64,000 nucleotides of DNA. Source: Vibrio sp. RE86 (GTDB lineage: Bacteria; Pseudomonadota; Gammaproteobacteria; Enterobacterales; Vibrionaceae). Shown here piece after piece: positions 1 through 8,100 of this stretch (positions are counted from its first letter, which is position 1; every line of letters begins with the position of its first letter). The stretch covers positions 20,715 to 84,714 of the forward strand of contig NZ_VTXI01000020.1 in NCBI RefSeq assembly GCF_013114545.1, read 5' to 3'. The notes beneath the pieces are model-generated. The model searched no databases. It saw only the letters and a program-made list of their open reading frames with translations, and was not told the origin of the DNA. The translations under genes were made by a program, and so were the position numbers.

Positions 1-507
1 GGTATCCCAGCTCCCGATAACTACTTGTTAGAACATGGACTCATCGACTTTGAGGTTCACAATATAGCTGAAGCAGGCGATTCGGTGAGTATTGTTATCC
101 CACAAGCAGAGCCTGTAGTAATGGAAGCGACGTTAAAGAAATACTCCTTAACTAAAGGGTGGTATGACTTTGTAGAAGATGAGCAAAACTCTGTACTTGC
201 AACTCTAGGTCAAAGCGGGTTCTGCCCCCCACCTGGCGATGCTAGCTATAACCGTAAACCAATGGCTGGTGATTGGTGTATCCAGCTAACCATTCAAGAT
301 GGCGGCCCCAATGATGATGATGGCAGTGCAAACGGAAGAATCATCGACCCTAATGGCTTTGTAACCCCGATACCGCTCGATAAAGAACTACCTATCGACG
401 AACAACATTTTATCTATGTTAGTGCAGGTCATTTCCCATGGATAATCATGGCTCTGCTCACCGTAATGGTTGCTGCACGAAAGAGACAGCTAAAGAAGAG
501 TCGCTGA
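1..507 (+). CDS. C-terminal part of a choice-of-anchor U-type surface protein (5' end outside window)
   Basis: The frame is open from base 1 to the stop at 505-507, so this is the C-terminal 168 residues of a longer protein whose start lies outside the window. The segment GDWCIQLTIQDGGPNDDDG followed by NGRIIDPNG resembles the conserved C-terminal block of choice-of-anchor U domain proteins, which are large secreted proteins carrying one of several C-terminal sorting tails. The tail here has a hydrophobic stretch (PWIIMALLTVMVAA) and then a basic end (RKRQLKKSR). That is the layout of a sorting or anchoring signal, but I do not see the Gly-Gly motif typical of rhombosortase substrates. The paired cysteines in the CPPPGD and DWC segments could form a disulfide. 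Family assignment is from remembered motif similarity; the function is unknown. Confidence 0.6.
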   Translation, partial: GIPAPDNYLLEHGLIDFEVHNIAEAGDSVSIVIPQAEPVVMEATLKKYSLTKGWYDFVEDEQNSVLATLGQSGFCPPPGDASYNRKPMAGDWCIQLTIQDGGPNDDDGSANGRIIDPNGFVTPIPLDKELPIDEQHFIYVSAGHFPWIIMALLTVMVAARKRQLKKSR

Positions 508-511
508 TCCA

Positions 512-547
512 TGTACTCAAAAGACAGCCTACTGTTTTTTGAGTACA
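512..547 (+). terminator. Long hairpin, probable terminator after the surface protein gene
   Basis: An 11-bp perfect inverted repeat (512-522 with 537-547) continues inward through a G-T wobble and a 4-bp ACAG/CTGT stem to a CCTA loop. This gives about 16 paired positions, five bases after the stop. Six T residues (535-540) sit inside the 3' arm, so it can act as an A-tract/stem/T-tract terminator. Confidence 0.6.
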
Positions 548-599
548 CAGAATCTGGTACTTTATCGCAAAACCAATATAAATATTGTGGAGAAAGCCG

Positions 600-866
600 A
601 TGAAATGTCACCGTATTGAGGAGCTACTTGAGCTGTTAGAGCCTGAGTGGCAAAAAGACCAAGATCTTAACCTGCTACAAATGATTGTTAAGCTTGCGCA
701 AGAGGCAGGATACGAAGGTAAGCTGGAAGACCTCACGGATGATGTCCTGATCTATCACCTTAAAATGCGTAACAGCGAGAAAGATGAAATGATCCCGGGT
801 CTTAAAAAAGACCAAGAAGATGATTTTAAGACTGCGATTCTGCGTGCTCGTGGCATCATCAGCTAA
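600..866 (+). CDS. yihD: YihD family protein (DUF1040)
   Basis: A cytoplasmic 88-residue protein that closely resembles E. coli YihD, including the blocks DLTDD-LIYHLKMR and DFKTAILRARG. The family is small and its function is not established. The start at 600 gives the family length and has GGAG at 589-592, 7 bases upstream; the in-frame ATG at 585 has no comparable site. The neighbours match the E. coli yihD-srkA-dsbA-yihG neighbourhood, except that ccoG is placed between yihD and srkA here. It has its own terminator, so it appears monocistronic. Confidence 0.9.
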   Translation: MKCHRIEELLELLEPEWQKDQDLNLLQMIVKLAQEAGYEGKLEDLTDDVLIYHLKMRNSEKDEMIPGLKKDQEDDFKTAILRARGIIS

Positions 867-885
867 AGACGGATTCATATCTAAT

Positions 886-909
886 AAGCGGCTTCGGCCG
901 CTTTTTTTA
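886..909 (+). terminator. Rho-independent terminator of yihD
   Basis: The stem AAGCGGC/GCCGCTT closes on a TTCG tetraloop (893-896) and is followed by a run of T residues. Confidence 0.93.
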
Positions 910-983
910 TACCTGTCGAATATGAAAAGCCGAACTGTTAGGCGATTTATGTCTATAACTGTACCGATCTTTGTTGTTAAAGG

Positions 984-1025
984 TTGATAACCTTAAAGAA
1001 ATAAAAATGTTATTGCGTATATAAT
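984..1025 (+). promoter_or_regulatory. Putative FNR-activated ccoG promoter
   Basis: A consensus -10 (TATAAT, 1020-1025) has a poor -35. The sequence TTGATAACCTTAAA (984-997) matches 8 of 10 defined bases of the FNR consensus TTGAT-N4-ATCAA. Its centre, 990.5, lies 41.5 bases before the expected start site near 1032, which is the class II activator position. FNR control of ccoG is an inference that fits its role in microaerobic respiration. Confidence 0.45.
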
Positions 1026-1118
1026 CGCCGTCCATAAGAATTTACTAAAATATCAAATAGCAATGTCTATAGAGTGTGAAACGCATAAATCACACCGCAA
1101 AGCCTAGAAGGAAGCGTA

Positions 1119-2537
1119 ATGAGTCAAGATAAAATCGATATCAAAGATGTGACTCCCAAAACCTTTAATCCCAAAACACATAAAACCAAAGGGGATAGGT
1201 TCAACCCAAGCAACCGAATTTATGTGCGAGAAAGCAAAGGCACATTCCAAAAGCTCCGTCGCTACGGTGGCTGGTTCTTGCTATTGGTGTTCGCACTCAT
1301 CCCTTGGATCCCTTACGGTGAACGCCAAGCGATCTTACTTGATATCGGTCAGCAGCAATTCAACTTCTTTGGCACCACTCTTTACCCGCAAGATCTAACC
1401 TTGCTGGCTTTGCTGTTTATGATCGCCGCGTTTGGCCTGTTTTTCTTAACCACTTTCCTCGGACGGGTCTGGTGTGGCTACTTGTGCCCTCAAACCGTTT
1501 GGACATTCATGTATATCTGGTTTGAAGAGAAACTTGAAGGCAGCGCCAATAAACGTCGCAAACAAGACTCAAACAAACTCACCGCCAACTTAGCGCTGCG
1601 TAAAACAGCAAAGCATGTGGCCTGGTTAGCGATCGCGATCGCGACAGGCCTGACATTCGTTGGTTACTTTATTCCAATGAAAGAACTCGTCACCGGCTTT
1701 TTCACCTTCAACGCTGAATTCTGGCCAGTATTTTGGGTGCTGTTCTTTGCTGGTTGTACCTACGCTAATGCGGGCTGGATGCGTTCTATCATGTGTATTC
1801 ACATGTGCCCATACTCGCGTTTTCAATCGGCAATGTTTGATAAAGATACCTTCATTGTCGGCTACGATAGCAAGCGCGGTGAAGCACGTGGACCTCGTTC
1901 TCGCAAAGCCGATCCGAAAGCGCTTGGCCTTGGCGACTGTATCGACTGTGACCTCTGTGTACAGGTTTGTCCGACAGGAATCGACATCCGTGATGGCCTG
2001 CAATATGAGTGTATCAACTGCGGTGCCTGTATTGATGCCTGTGATAAGACCATGGACCGTATGGGCTATGAGAAGGGTCTGATTAGCTACACCACCGAGC
2101 ACCGTCTATCCGGTAAAGAGACTAAAGTCGCTCGTCCGAAGCTATTAGGCTACGGCGCAGTATTACTTGTCATGCTTGGCCTGTTCTTTGTTCAGGTTGC
2201 CAGTGTTGATCCTGCTGGCTTGAGTGTTCTACGAGACCGAAATCAGCTATTTAGGGTTAACGGGTCAGGTGAGATAGAAAACACCTACACGCTCAAGGTC
2301 ATCAACAAAACCCAGCAAGAGCAAACCTACTCACTCTCTGTAGAAGGGCTAAGTGACGCCTCTTGGTATGGCAAACAAACCATCCAAGTCGAGCCTGGTG
2401 AAGTCCTTAGCTTACCAATGAGCTTGGGCGTTAACCCAGACAATCTCAGCTCACCTGTTTCAACAATTCAGTTTATACTGTCTGACAGTGAAGAGTTTAC
2501 GATTTCAGTAGAGAGCCGCTTTATTAAAAAGCTGTAA
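1119..2537 (+). CDS. ccoG: Cytochrome c oxidase accessory protein CcoG (FixG/RdxA)
   Basis: CcoG is a membrane iron-sulfur protein that reduces Cu(II) to Cu(I) for assembly of the cbb3-type cytochrome c oxidase. The 472-residue protein has a cytoplasmic N-terminus, membrane segments near 50-68, 90-112, 165-185, 195-215 and 345-365, and a CGYLCP motif at 119-124. Two 4Fe-4S ferredoxin motifs lie between about 274 and 308 (CIDCDLCVQVCP and CINCGACIDAC). A periplasmic Ig-like domain follows at the C-terminus. The SD AAGGAAG sits just before the ATG. The gene stands alone here; no ccoNOQP genes are in the window. A hairpin terminator follows at 2558-2584. E. coli lacks this gene, so it is one of the differences from the enteric neighbourhood. 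Confidence 0.94.
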   Translation: MSQDKIDIKDVTPKTFNPKTHKTKGDRFNPSNRIYVRESKGTFQKLRRYGGWFLLLVFALIPWIPYGERQAILLDIGQQQFNFFGTTLYPQDLTLLALLFMIAAFGLFFLTTFLGRVWCGYLCPQTVWTFMYIWFEEKLEGSANKRRKQDSNKLTANLALRKTAKHVAWLAIAIATGLTFVGYFIPMKELVTGFFTFNAEFWPVFWVLFFAGCTYANAGWMRSIMCIHMCPYSRFQSAMFDKDTFIVGYDSKRGEARGPRSRKADPKALGLGDCIDCDLCVQVCPTGIDIRDGLQYECINCGACIDACDKTMDRMGYEKGLISYTTEHRLSGKETKVARPKLLGYGAVLLVMLGLFFVQVASVDPAGLSVLRDRNQLFRVNGSGEIENTYTLKVINKTQQEQTYSLSVEGLSDASWYGKQTIQVEPGEVLSLPMSLGVNPDNLSSPVSTIQFILSDSEEFTISVESRFIKKL

Positions 2538-2557
2538 CTACTCTACTTACCCAATGG

Positions 2558-2584
2558 AAAGAGGCTCAGTAATGAGCCTCTTTT
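2558..2584 (+). terminator. Terminator of ccoG, overlapping the srkA start region
   Basis: A perfect 10-bp stem (2558-2567 with 2574-2583), a 6-base loop and T residues follow the ccoG stop. The 5' arm contains AAAGAGG, which is also the only good Shine-Dalgarno sequence for srkA, and the loop region holds a possible ATG at 2572. Confidence 0.82.
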
Positions 2585-2589
2585 ATTTT

Positions 2590-3576
2590 ATGACACAACA
2601 AGCTTTTAATTTTGACGCCCTGACACCTGACTTTATGTGGTACGCCCTAGAGAGCATTGGCATTCGTGCAGAGTCAGGCTTTCTCGCGCTAAACAGTTAT
2701 GAGAACCGCGTCTATCAGTTCACTGATGAAGAGCGCCAACGCTATGTCGTGAAATTCTACCGACCAGAGCGTTGGAGCCAAGAGCAGATCCAAGAAGAGC
2801 ACGACTTTACTTTAGAGCTAATTGAGTCGGAAATCCCCGTCGCACCACCGGTTGTGCTAGGCGGTCAAACGCTTCATCACTATCAAGGCTACTTATTTGC
2901 CCTGTTTGAAAGCGTTGGTGGACGTCAATTTGAAGTCGATAATCTTGAGCAGTTAGAAGGAGTTGGTCGCTTTCTTGGCCGTATCCACAAAGTAGGATCA
3001 AAAACACCATTTACTCATCGCCCTACTATTGGGCTCGACGAGTACCTCCACAAACCACGAAAACTGCTCGAACAATCGCAGTTCATTCCTATGCACTTAG
3101 AGAATGCGTTCTTTAATGATCTCGATCTACTGATCAAATCTCTTGAAAGTCAGTGGAGTGACTCAACCAACACTATCCGCCTCCACGGTGATTGCCACCC
3201 AGGTAACATTCTTTGGCGAGATGGCCCAATGTTCGTCGATTTGGATGACTCGCGTAACGGTCCTGCCATTCAAGACCTTTGGATGTTGCTCAATGGCGAT
3301 CGCGCAGATAAGTTGATGCAACTGGATATCATTCTAGAAGCGTACCAAGAGTTTAATGACTTTAATGTCAATGAATTGAAACTAATTGAGCCATTGCGTG
3401 GTCTACGTATGGTGCACTATATGGCATGGCTAGCAAAAAGATGGCAAGATCCGGCTTTTCCTGTCGCTTTCCCATGGTTCAATGATCCAAAATACTGGGA
3501 GAGTCAGGTACTTGCTTTTAAAGAGCAAATTGCCGCACTGGATGAGCCACCGCTATCACTTATGCCGCAGTGGTAA
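2590..3576 (+). CDS. srkA: Stress response kinase A (YihE/RdoA)
   Basis: SrkA is a cytoplasmic Ser/Thr protein kinase with a choline-kinase-like fold; in E. coli it counteracts stress-induced death and belongs to the Cpx regulon together with dsbA. The key motifs are visible: LNSYENRVYQF, the lysine in VVKFYRPERW, the catalytic LHGDCHPGNILW, and the metal-binding VDLDDSRNGP. Starting at 2590 gives 328 residues and an N-terminus (MTQQAFNFDALTPD) aligned with E. coli SrkA. An alternative ATG at 2572 has the better-placed SD (AAAGAGG, 2558-2564) but lies inside the ccoG terminator hairpin, so the true start needs evidence. dsbA follows after 45 bases and could be co-transcribed. Confidence 0.92.
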   Translation: MTQQAFNFDALTPDFMWYALESIGIRAESGFLALNSYENRVYQFTDEERQRYVVKFYRPERWSQEQIQEEHDFTLELIESEIPVAPPVVLGGQTLHHYQGYLFALFESVGGRQFEVDNLEQLEGVGRFLGRIHKVGSKTPFTHRPTIGLDEYLHKPRKLLEQSQFIPMHLENAFFNDLDLLIKSLESQWSDSTNTIRLHGDCHPGNILWRDGPMFVDLDDSRNGPAIQDLWMLLNGDRADKLMQLDIILEAYQEFNDFNVNELKLIEPLRGLRMVHYMAWLAKRWQDPAFPVAFPWFNDPKYWESQVLAFKEQIAALDEPPLSLMPQW

Positions 3577-3621
3577 TATTAAAACGGTAAACGAAGCCAA
3601 CACGACAAAATGGAGTCAATA

Positions 3622-4224
3622 ATGAAAAAGCTGTTTGCACTTGTCGCAACTATGATGCTGAGCCTATCTGCTCACGCTGCTCAATTTTCTGAAGGGGAGC
3701 ACTTTAAGGTTCTAGATCTTGAAGCTTCAAAAAAGCCAACAGTGACAGAGTTCTTCTCTTTCTACTGCCCACACTGTAATACGTTTGAGCCAATCATCCA
3801 GCAACTAAAAGCTCAACTGCCTAAAGACGCTAAATTCTTGAAAAATCACGTATCTTTCATGGGTGGTAGCATGGGTGAGTCGATGAGCAAAGCTTACGCG
3901 ACGATGGTTGTACTTAAAGTTGAAGACAAAATGACGCCAGTGATGTTTAACCGCATTCACAACATGCGCAAAGCGCCTAAAAATGACGAAGAGCTACGCC
4001 AGATCTTCCTAGATGAAGGTGTTGATGCGAAGAAATTCGATGCAGCATTCAAAGGGTTCGCGGTTGATTCAATGGTTCGCCGCTTTGATAAGCAATTTAA
4101 AGATAGCGGCCTATCAGGTGTGCCTGCTGTTGTAGTCAACAACAAATACCTAGTCGATGCTCAATCGATCAAAACACTTGATGAGTACTTTGCACTAGTG
4201 AACTACTTGCTAACACTGAAGTAA
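3622..4224 (+). CDS. dsbA: Periplasmic thiol:disulfide interchange protein DsbA
   Basis: DsbA introduces disulfide bonds into exported proteins in the periplasm and is reoxidised by DsbB. The 200-residue precursor has a signal peptide (residues 1 to about 20, ending AHA), the active site CPHC at 49-52 in FFSFYCPHCN, and the cis-proline loop GVPAV. The ATG at 3622 is chosen because it starts the signal peptide and follows GGAG; the upstream in-frame start at 3610 has no support. It sits directly behind srkA as in E. coli and is followed by a strong bidirectional terminator. Confidence 0.96.
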   Translation: MKKLFALVATMMLSLSAHAAQFSEGEHFKVLDLEASKKPTVTEFFSFYCPHCNTFEPIIQQLKAQLPKDAKFLKNHVSFMGGSMGESMSKAYATMVVLKVEDKMTPVMFNRIHNMRKAPKNDEELRQIFLDEGVDAKKFDAAFKGFAVDSMVRRFDKQFKDSGLSGVPAVVVNNKYLVDAQSIKTLDEYFALVNYLLTLK

Positions 4225-4241
4225 TTCAAACAACAGACACT

Positions 4242-4269
4242 AAAAAGGGAGCATCGGCTCCCTTTTTTT
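4242..4269. terminator. Bidirectional terminator between dsbA and yihG
   Basis: An 11-bp perfect stem (4242-4252 with 4257-4267) closes on an ATCG loop, with A and T tracts on the two sides. It serves the convergent genes dsbA (+) and yihG (-). Confidence 0.93.
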
Positions 4270-4275
4270 GTGCTG

Positions 4276-5169
4276 TTAGTCTGACGAATGCTGTTGATAT
4301 ATCTCTTTGAGTTGTTCGTCTTTAGCTTGCCATCTATCCCCTAGCCACTGCTGAAATTGGCGTTTATAAGGCTTATCATTGAAGTAATCACCGCGTACCT
4401 GATCATCAATCGGCAACACCTCGGTTCGAACGACAATCTTAGTCATACGTCCCATTAGCACATCTTTAAATGGCTTATCGGTATTTTCAGGGTACGCCAG
4501 AGTCACGTCGATAATGCTTTCAAACTGGTCCCCCATTGCTGCCAACGTATAAGCAATACCGCCTGTTTTTGGCTGCAGCAAGTATTGGTAGCCTGCACGG
4601 CTTTTACGCTTTTTCTCTGCGGTAAATCGTGTCCCTTCAACGTAATTCACCACCGTCGTTGGCGTATGCTTGAACTTGGCACAAGAGCGGCGAGTCGTTT
4701 CTAAATCTTGACCACGCTTTTCTGGGTGACGAATCAGATATTCACGAGAGTAGCGACGCATAAACGGCATATCGAGCGCCCAGCAAGCCATACCAATAAA
4801 TGGCACATACAAAAGCTGCTGCTTTAAAAAAAACTTCGGCATTGGGATACGATCTTTAAACACCGCACAAAGTACAACAATATCAGTCCAGCTTAAGTGA
4901 TTGCTGATCATCAAGTACCAGCCCTCTTTTTTTAAGTCTTCACCGCCTTGAATATCCCATTCGACACGATTCGATACATTGAGGATTAGAGCGTTCACAC
5001 TCGCCCATACCCACATGACTTTATTTGCCAGCTGAGTACCTTTTGCTTTGAGACGTGCACTTGGTAGCAAAAACTTAAAGATCGCCACCACACAAATTGC
5101 TATTGAACAAAGAGCAGAATTGAGAATAACGAGAGAAACGTTCAGGATAAGTATCAGATATGCCAACAT
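4276..5169 (-). CDS. yihG: 1-acylglycerol-3-phosphate acyltransferase-like protein YihG
   Basis: A membrane-bound PlsC-family acyltransferase expected to transfer an acyl chain to lysophosphatidic acid. The 297-residue protein has an N-terminal membrane segment (about 1-35), the catalytic HX4D motif HLSWTD (His91, Asp96) and the substrate-binding VEGTRF near residue 180. Long blocks match E. coli YihG, for example FLKQQLLYVPFIGMACWALD. YihG is a second acyltransferase beside the essential PlsC, and its physiological role is modest in E. coli. It converges with dsbA and shares its terminator. Confidence 0.9.
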   Translation of the reverse strand: MLAYLILILNVSLVILNSALCSIAICVVAIFKFLLPSARLKAKGTQLANKVMWVWASVNALILNVSNRVEWDIQGGEDLKKEGWYLMISNHLSWTDIVVLCAVFKDRIPMPKFFLKQQLLYVPFIGMACWALDMPFMRRYSREYLIRHPEKRGQDLETTRRSCAKFKHTPTTVVNYVEGTRFTAEKKRKSRAGYQYLLQPKTGGIAYTLAAMGDQFESIIDVTLAYPENTDKPFKDVLMGRMTKIVVRTEVLPIDDQVRGDYFNDKPYKRQFQQWLGDRWQAKDEQLKEIYQQHSSD

Positions 5170-5284
5170 GATGATTAATAGTATTGCTTTTAGGGAAAAT
5201 GATTATTTATTAGTGATTAATGAAACAGCGTGTAATTATACCGCCCCGTTAGAACATTGAAACTAATCTCAATATGGTCAGATT

Positions 5285-5305
5285 AGTTCGACAAAAGTTC
5301 GACAA
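5285..5305. repeat. Tandem direct repeat upstream of the DUF2860 gene
   Basis: AGTTCGACAA occurs twice (5285-5294 and 5296-5305) with an 11-base period, about one DNA turn. It could be a tandem activator site or part of the 5' leader. No known regulator is recognised. Confidence 0.5.
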
Positions 5306-5350
5306 CTAGGAGCATAAAGTCTACGACTTCTAACCAAGGAGATCATTTTT

Positions 5351-6334
5351 ATGAAAGCTCAACTGACACTTATTGCTTTATCCATTTTTGCAGCACCTAC
5401 TTTTGCACAACTATCAGATCAAGAGGGCATTAGTGGCGAAATTTCGTTAAACACGGGCTACATGTCTTCATCTTCAAATTTTGATACTGATGGCGATAAA
5501 ACCATTAATGACCTAAACCAAAAAGCTAAGACAAATAGTGATTTTATCGCATTACCCCTTGGTAGCATCGCCTATACCTTTGGCACTAACTTAGACAAGC
5601 AAGTGTATGCTGGTACCGCACGTGAAGATATTGCTGTTGGTAATTTGGCTCTAGAAATTGGTTATAAGCAAGCACTGGAATCGGGTATGGTGATTGATAT
5701 CTCCTTCCTTCCAACAATTATGTCAGGTGAAACTTGGGCTGACCCGTACCAACTTGGTTCAGAACGTAACACTACCGATGAAACGGGCAATGCTTATCGA
5801 TTAAAGTTTGACAGTATCATGGGTTCGAACTTTAGTCTTGATACAGCATATGCAACCAAAGATATCAGTGATGAAAAATCAGGCCAATCAGAACTTACTG
5901 ACATTAATGATATCAACTCACTGAAGCGCAGCAGCAGTTCAATTTACATCAAGGGTGACTACCAATACGCTCTCAACAAAACCTCTTTTCTTCAACCGTC
6001 ACTTATCTATGTAAAAACTGACGCGGATGGAAAGGCTAACTCTTCTACCGCTTTTGGTGGCGAAGTTTCTTATTTCAAAATGATCAACAAACACCAATTT
6101 GCACTAACAGCGGGCTACACCCAGCGCTCATTTGACGCAGTAAACCCACTGTATGGCAAAACAAGAGATGAAAGTGAACTAAGCCTATTTGCTGCGTATG
6201 AATACCAAGAGTTTATGGGTTGGGAAGATTGGTCTTTAATCTCGTTTGCAGGTTATGGAACAACGGATGCGAACATTGATTTCTATGACGAAGATGAATA
6301 CTTTATGTCTCTAGGTGTTAACTACCAATTCTAA
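5351..6334 (+). CDS. DUF2860 family putative outer-membrane protein
   Basis: A 327-residue exported protein that resembles the DUF2860 family of Vibrio outer-membrane proteins. It has a signal peptide (about 1-19, ending TFA). Alternating hydrophobic-polar strands and a C-terminal phenylalanine (MSLGVNYQF) are typical of a beta-barrel recognised by the BAM machinery. The ATG follows a strong SD (AAGGAG, 5337-5342). The gene is monocistronic, with a tandem repeat upstream and a terminator downstream. Its transported substrate, if it is a porin, is unknown. Confidence 0.75.
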   Translation: MKAQLTLIALSIFAAPTFAQLSDQEGISGEISLNTGYMSSSSNFDTDGDKTINDLNQKAKTNSDFIALPLGSIAYTFGTNLDKQVYAGTAREDIAVGNLALEIGYKQALESGMVIDISFLPTIMSGETWADPYQLGSERNTTDETGNAYRLKFDSIMGSNFSLDTAYATKDISDEKSGQSELTDINDINSLKRSSSSIYIKGDYQYALNKTSFLQPSLIYVKTDADGKANSSTAFGGEVSYFKMINKHQFALTAGYTQRSFDAVNPLYGKTRDESELSLFAAYEYQEFMGWEDWSLISFAGYGTTDANIDFYDEDEYFMSLGVNYQF

Positions 6335-6340
6335 TCAGCA

Positions 6341-6369
6341 AGCCCGCTCTTAATGCGGGCTTCATTTTT
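6341..6369. terminator. Terminator between the DUF2860 gene and comM
   Basis: The stem AGCCCGC/GCGGGCT (6341-6347 with 6355-6361) is followed by a T-rich tract on the plus strand. It lies between convergent genes and touches the comM stop. Confidence 0.85.
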
Positions 6370-7891
6370 ACACCGCTTGCGCTGTCAGTTCTCGCAATAA
6401 CCGATCCATGGCTCGATAACCCAACGCCTCAGCCAAGTGAGAACGTGCAATGTTGGGCGCCCCTTCCAAATCTGCAATCGTACGTGCAACCTTGATGATT
6501 CGATGATAAGCGCGAATCGATAGACCTAAACGGTGTAACGCACTTTCTAAAAACTGCGCATCTTGCTTATCGAGAGGGCAATAGCGTTCGATCTCTCGAC
6601 TTCCGAGTAGTGCGTTGACCTTGTTGGAGCGAGAGAGCATGGTTTCACGCGCAGCATACACTCGCGCTTTCACCACTTCGGTGGACTCCCCTCGCTCTCC
6701 CCCTTCCGCTAATGTGCCCTTAGGTAGCGCAGGAATTTCAAGTGACATATCAAACCGGTCCAGCAAAGGACCCGATAAGCGACTAAGGTAGCGCAAAATC
6801 GTTTGTGGATTCACACGAGACTGGTTGCCTTCGTAATACCCCGTTGGGCTGGGGTTCAATGCACCGACCAATTGAAAGCGCGCTGGAAAACGCGTTTTTC
6901 CTTGAGCGCGAGAGATAATGATCTCTCCAGACTCTAGAGGTTCGCGAAGCGAGTCGAGCACCTTACGCTCAAATTCCGGCATCTCATCCAGAAACAACAA
7001 GCCATTGTGCGCCAAGGAGATCTCTCCTGGACGAGGAATAGAGCCACCACCGACTAAAGCCGCCATCGAGCTTGAATGGTGCGGCGCACGAAACGGGCGC
7101 TGCTTCCAGTTATGAATGGTGATCTCTTGCTGTGTCAAAGAGGCCACCGATGCCGTTTCCATTGCCTCTTCGTCGCTCATCTCAGGCAATAAGTCACATA
7201 GCCTAGAGGCCAACATGGTTTTACCTGTGCCGGGCGGCCCCAGAAACAGCAAGTTGTGATTTCCTGCAGCGGCTATCTCTAACGCTCGTTTCCCTTGCTG
7301 CTGACCGATAATATCTTGGAGATCTCGCTGAGACGCACGAGGTTGCCTTTTCGCACTGCTCTGATGGAGTTGTAACTTGGTTTGGCCACACAAATCGGCG
7401 CACACTTCGAGTAAGGTGCTGGCAGATTTATGTGTCTCGAGTCCGACTAGCGCAGCTTGATCGCCATTGAATTCAGGCACCACCAAACGCCGATTGGCCG
7501 CTAAGCTCGCTAATGCGGCAGGCAAAACACCCTTAACCCCTCGAAGCTCACCCGATAGAGCCAGTTCTCCGACAAACTCGGTGTCACTCAATTGCTCTGC
7601 TGGGATTTGCTCTGATGCTGCCAAGATCCCCAACGCGATCGGTAAATCAAATCGCCCGCCCTCTTTAGGCAAATCAGCAGGAGCAAGGTTGACGGTAATA
7701 CGCTTAGCAGGAAACTCAAAGCGCGAGTTGATGATGGCGCTGCGCACTCGATCTCGTGACTCTTTAACGGTCGTCTCTGGTAACCCCACTAAAGTGAAAC
7801 CCGGCATGCCGTTACTGATATGGACTTCAACCGTCACCGCTGGCGCTTCAACCCCGACACAAGCTCGGCTGTGTATGACGGCTAACCCCAT
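6368..7891 (-). CDS. comM: ComM/YifB family AAA+ branch-migration helicase
   Basis: ComM is a hexameric helicase that promotes branch migration when transforming DNA is integrated; in Vibrio it raises natural transformation efficiency. The 507-residue protein has an N-terminal ChlI-like domain (about 1-165), an AAA+ core with Walker A GPPGTGKT at about 216-223 and Walker B-like LLFLDEMPEF, and a C-terminal Mg-chelatase-like domain. It lies back to back with the ilv operon, separated by about 480 bases that include the ilv promoter and leader. Confidence 0.94.
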   Translation of the reverse strand: MGLAVIHSRACVGVEAPAVTVEVHISNGMPGFTLVGLPETTVKESRDRVRSAIINSRFEFPAKRITVNLAPADLPKEGGRFDLPIALGILAASEQIPAEQLSDTEFVGELALSGELRGVKGVLPAALASLAANRRLVVPEFNGDQAALVGLETHKSASTLLEVCADLCGQTKLQLHQSSAKRQPRASQRDLQDIIGQQQGKRALEIAAAGNHNLLFLGPPGTGKTMLASRLCDLLPEMSDEEAMETASVASLTQQEITIHNWKQRPFRAPHHSSSMAALVGGGSIPRPGEISLAHNGLLFLDEMPEFERKVLDSLREPLESGEIIISRAQGKTRFPARFQLVGALNPSPTGYYEGNQSRVNPQTILRYLSRLSGPLLDRFDMSLEIPALPKGTLAEGGERGESTEVVKARVYAARETMLSRSNKVNALLGSREIERYCPLDKQDAQFLESALHRLGLSIRAYHRIIKVARTIADLEGAPNIARSHLAEALGYRAMDRLLRELTAQAV

Positions 7892-8000
7892 GAGCAGCCC
7901 ATTCTTTGCTTGTTCACTATTTATCCCCCTGATAGTTCGTTCATTTTCTTATCAAGGTTGTTATATAGCGTGGCTAGATGCTGAAAGAATGTGAAAAAAG

Positions 8001-8038
8001 AATGACATTTTGCTTGTCATTTAACGGATTAGTATGTT
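8001..8038 (+). promoter_or_regulatory. Putative ilv operon promoter with an overlapping inverted repeat
   Basis: TTGCTT (8010-8015), a 17-base spacer and TATGTT (8033-8038) make a reasonable sigma-70 promoter upstream of the leader peptide. A perfect 7-bp inverted repeat, AATGACA-N7-TGTCATT (8001-8021), covers the -35 and could be an operator. The start site would be near 8045. Confidence 0.5.
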
Positions 8039-8100
8039 ACCACTAGAGACGCAAACATTTTCGTGCCTAACTAGGCACCACTATAATTAAAGAAATAAAG

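Noticed and set aside
1626..2102. Minus-strand 158-codon frame opposite ccoG
   Set aside because: Antisense to the conserved ferredoxin region of ccoG; no SD or family features.
7467..7994. Plus-strand 175-codon frame opposite comM
   Set aside because: It is antisense to a well-supported gene, has a composition that mirrors comM codon structure and no recognisable motifs.
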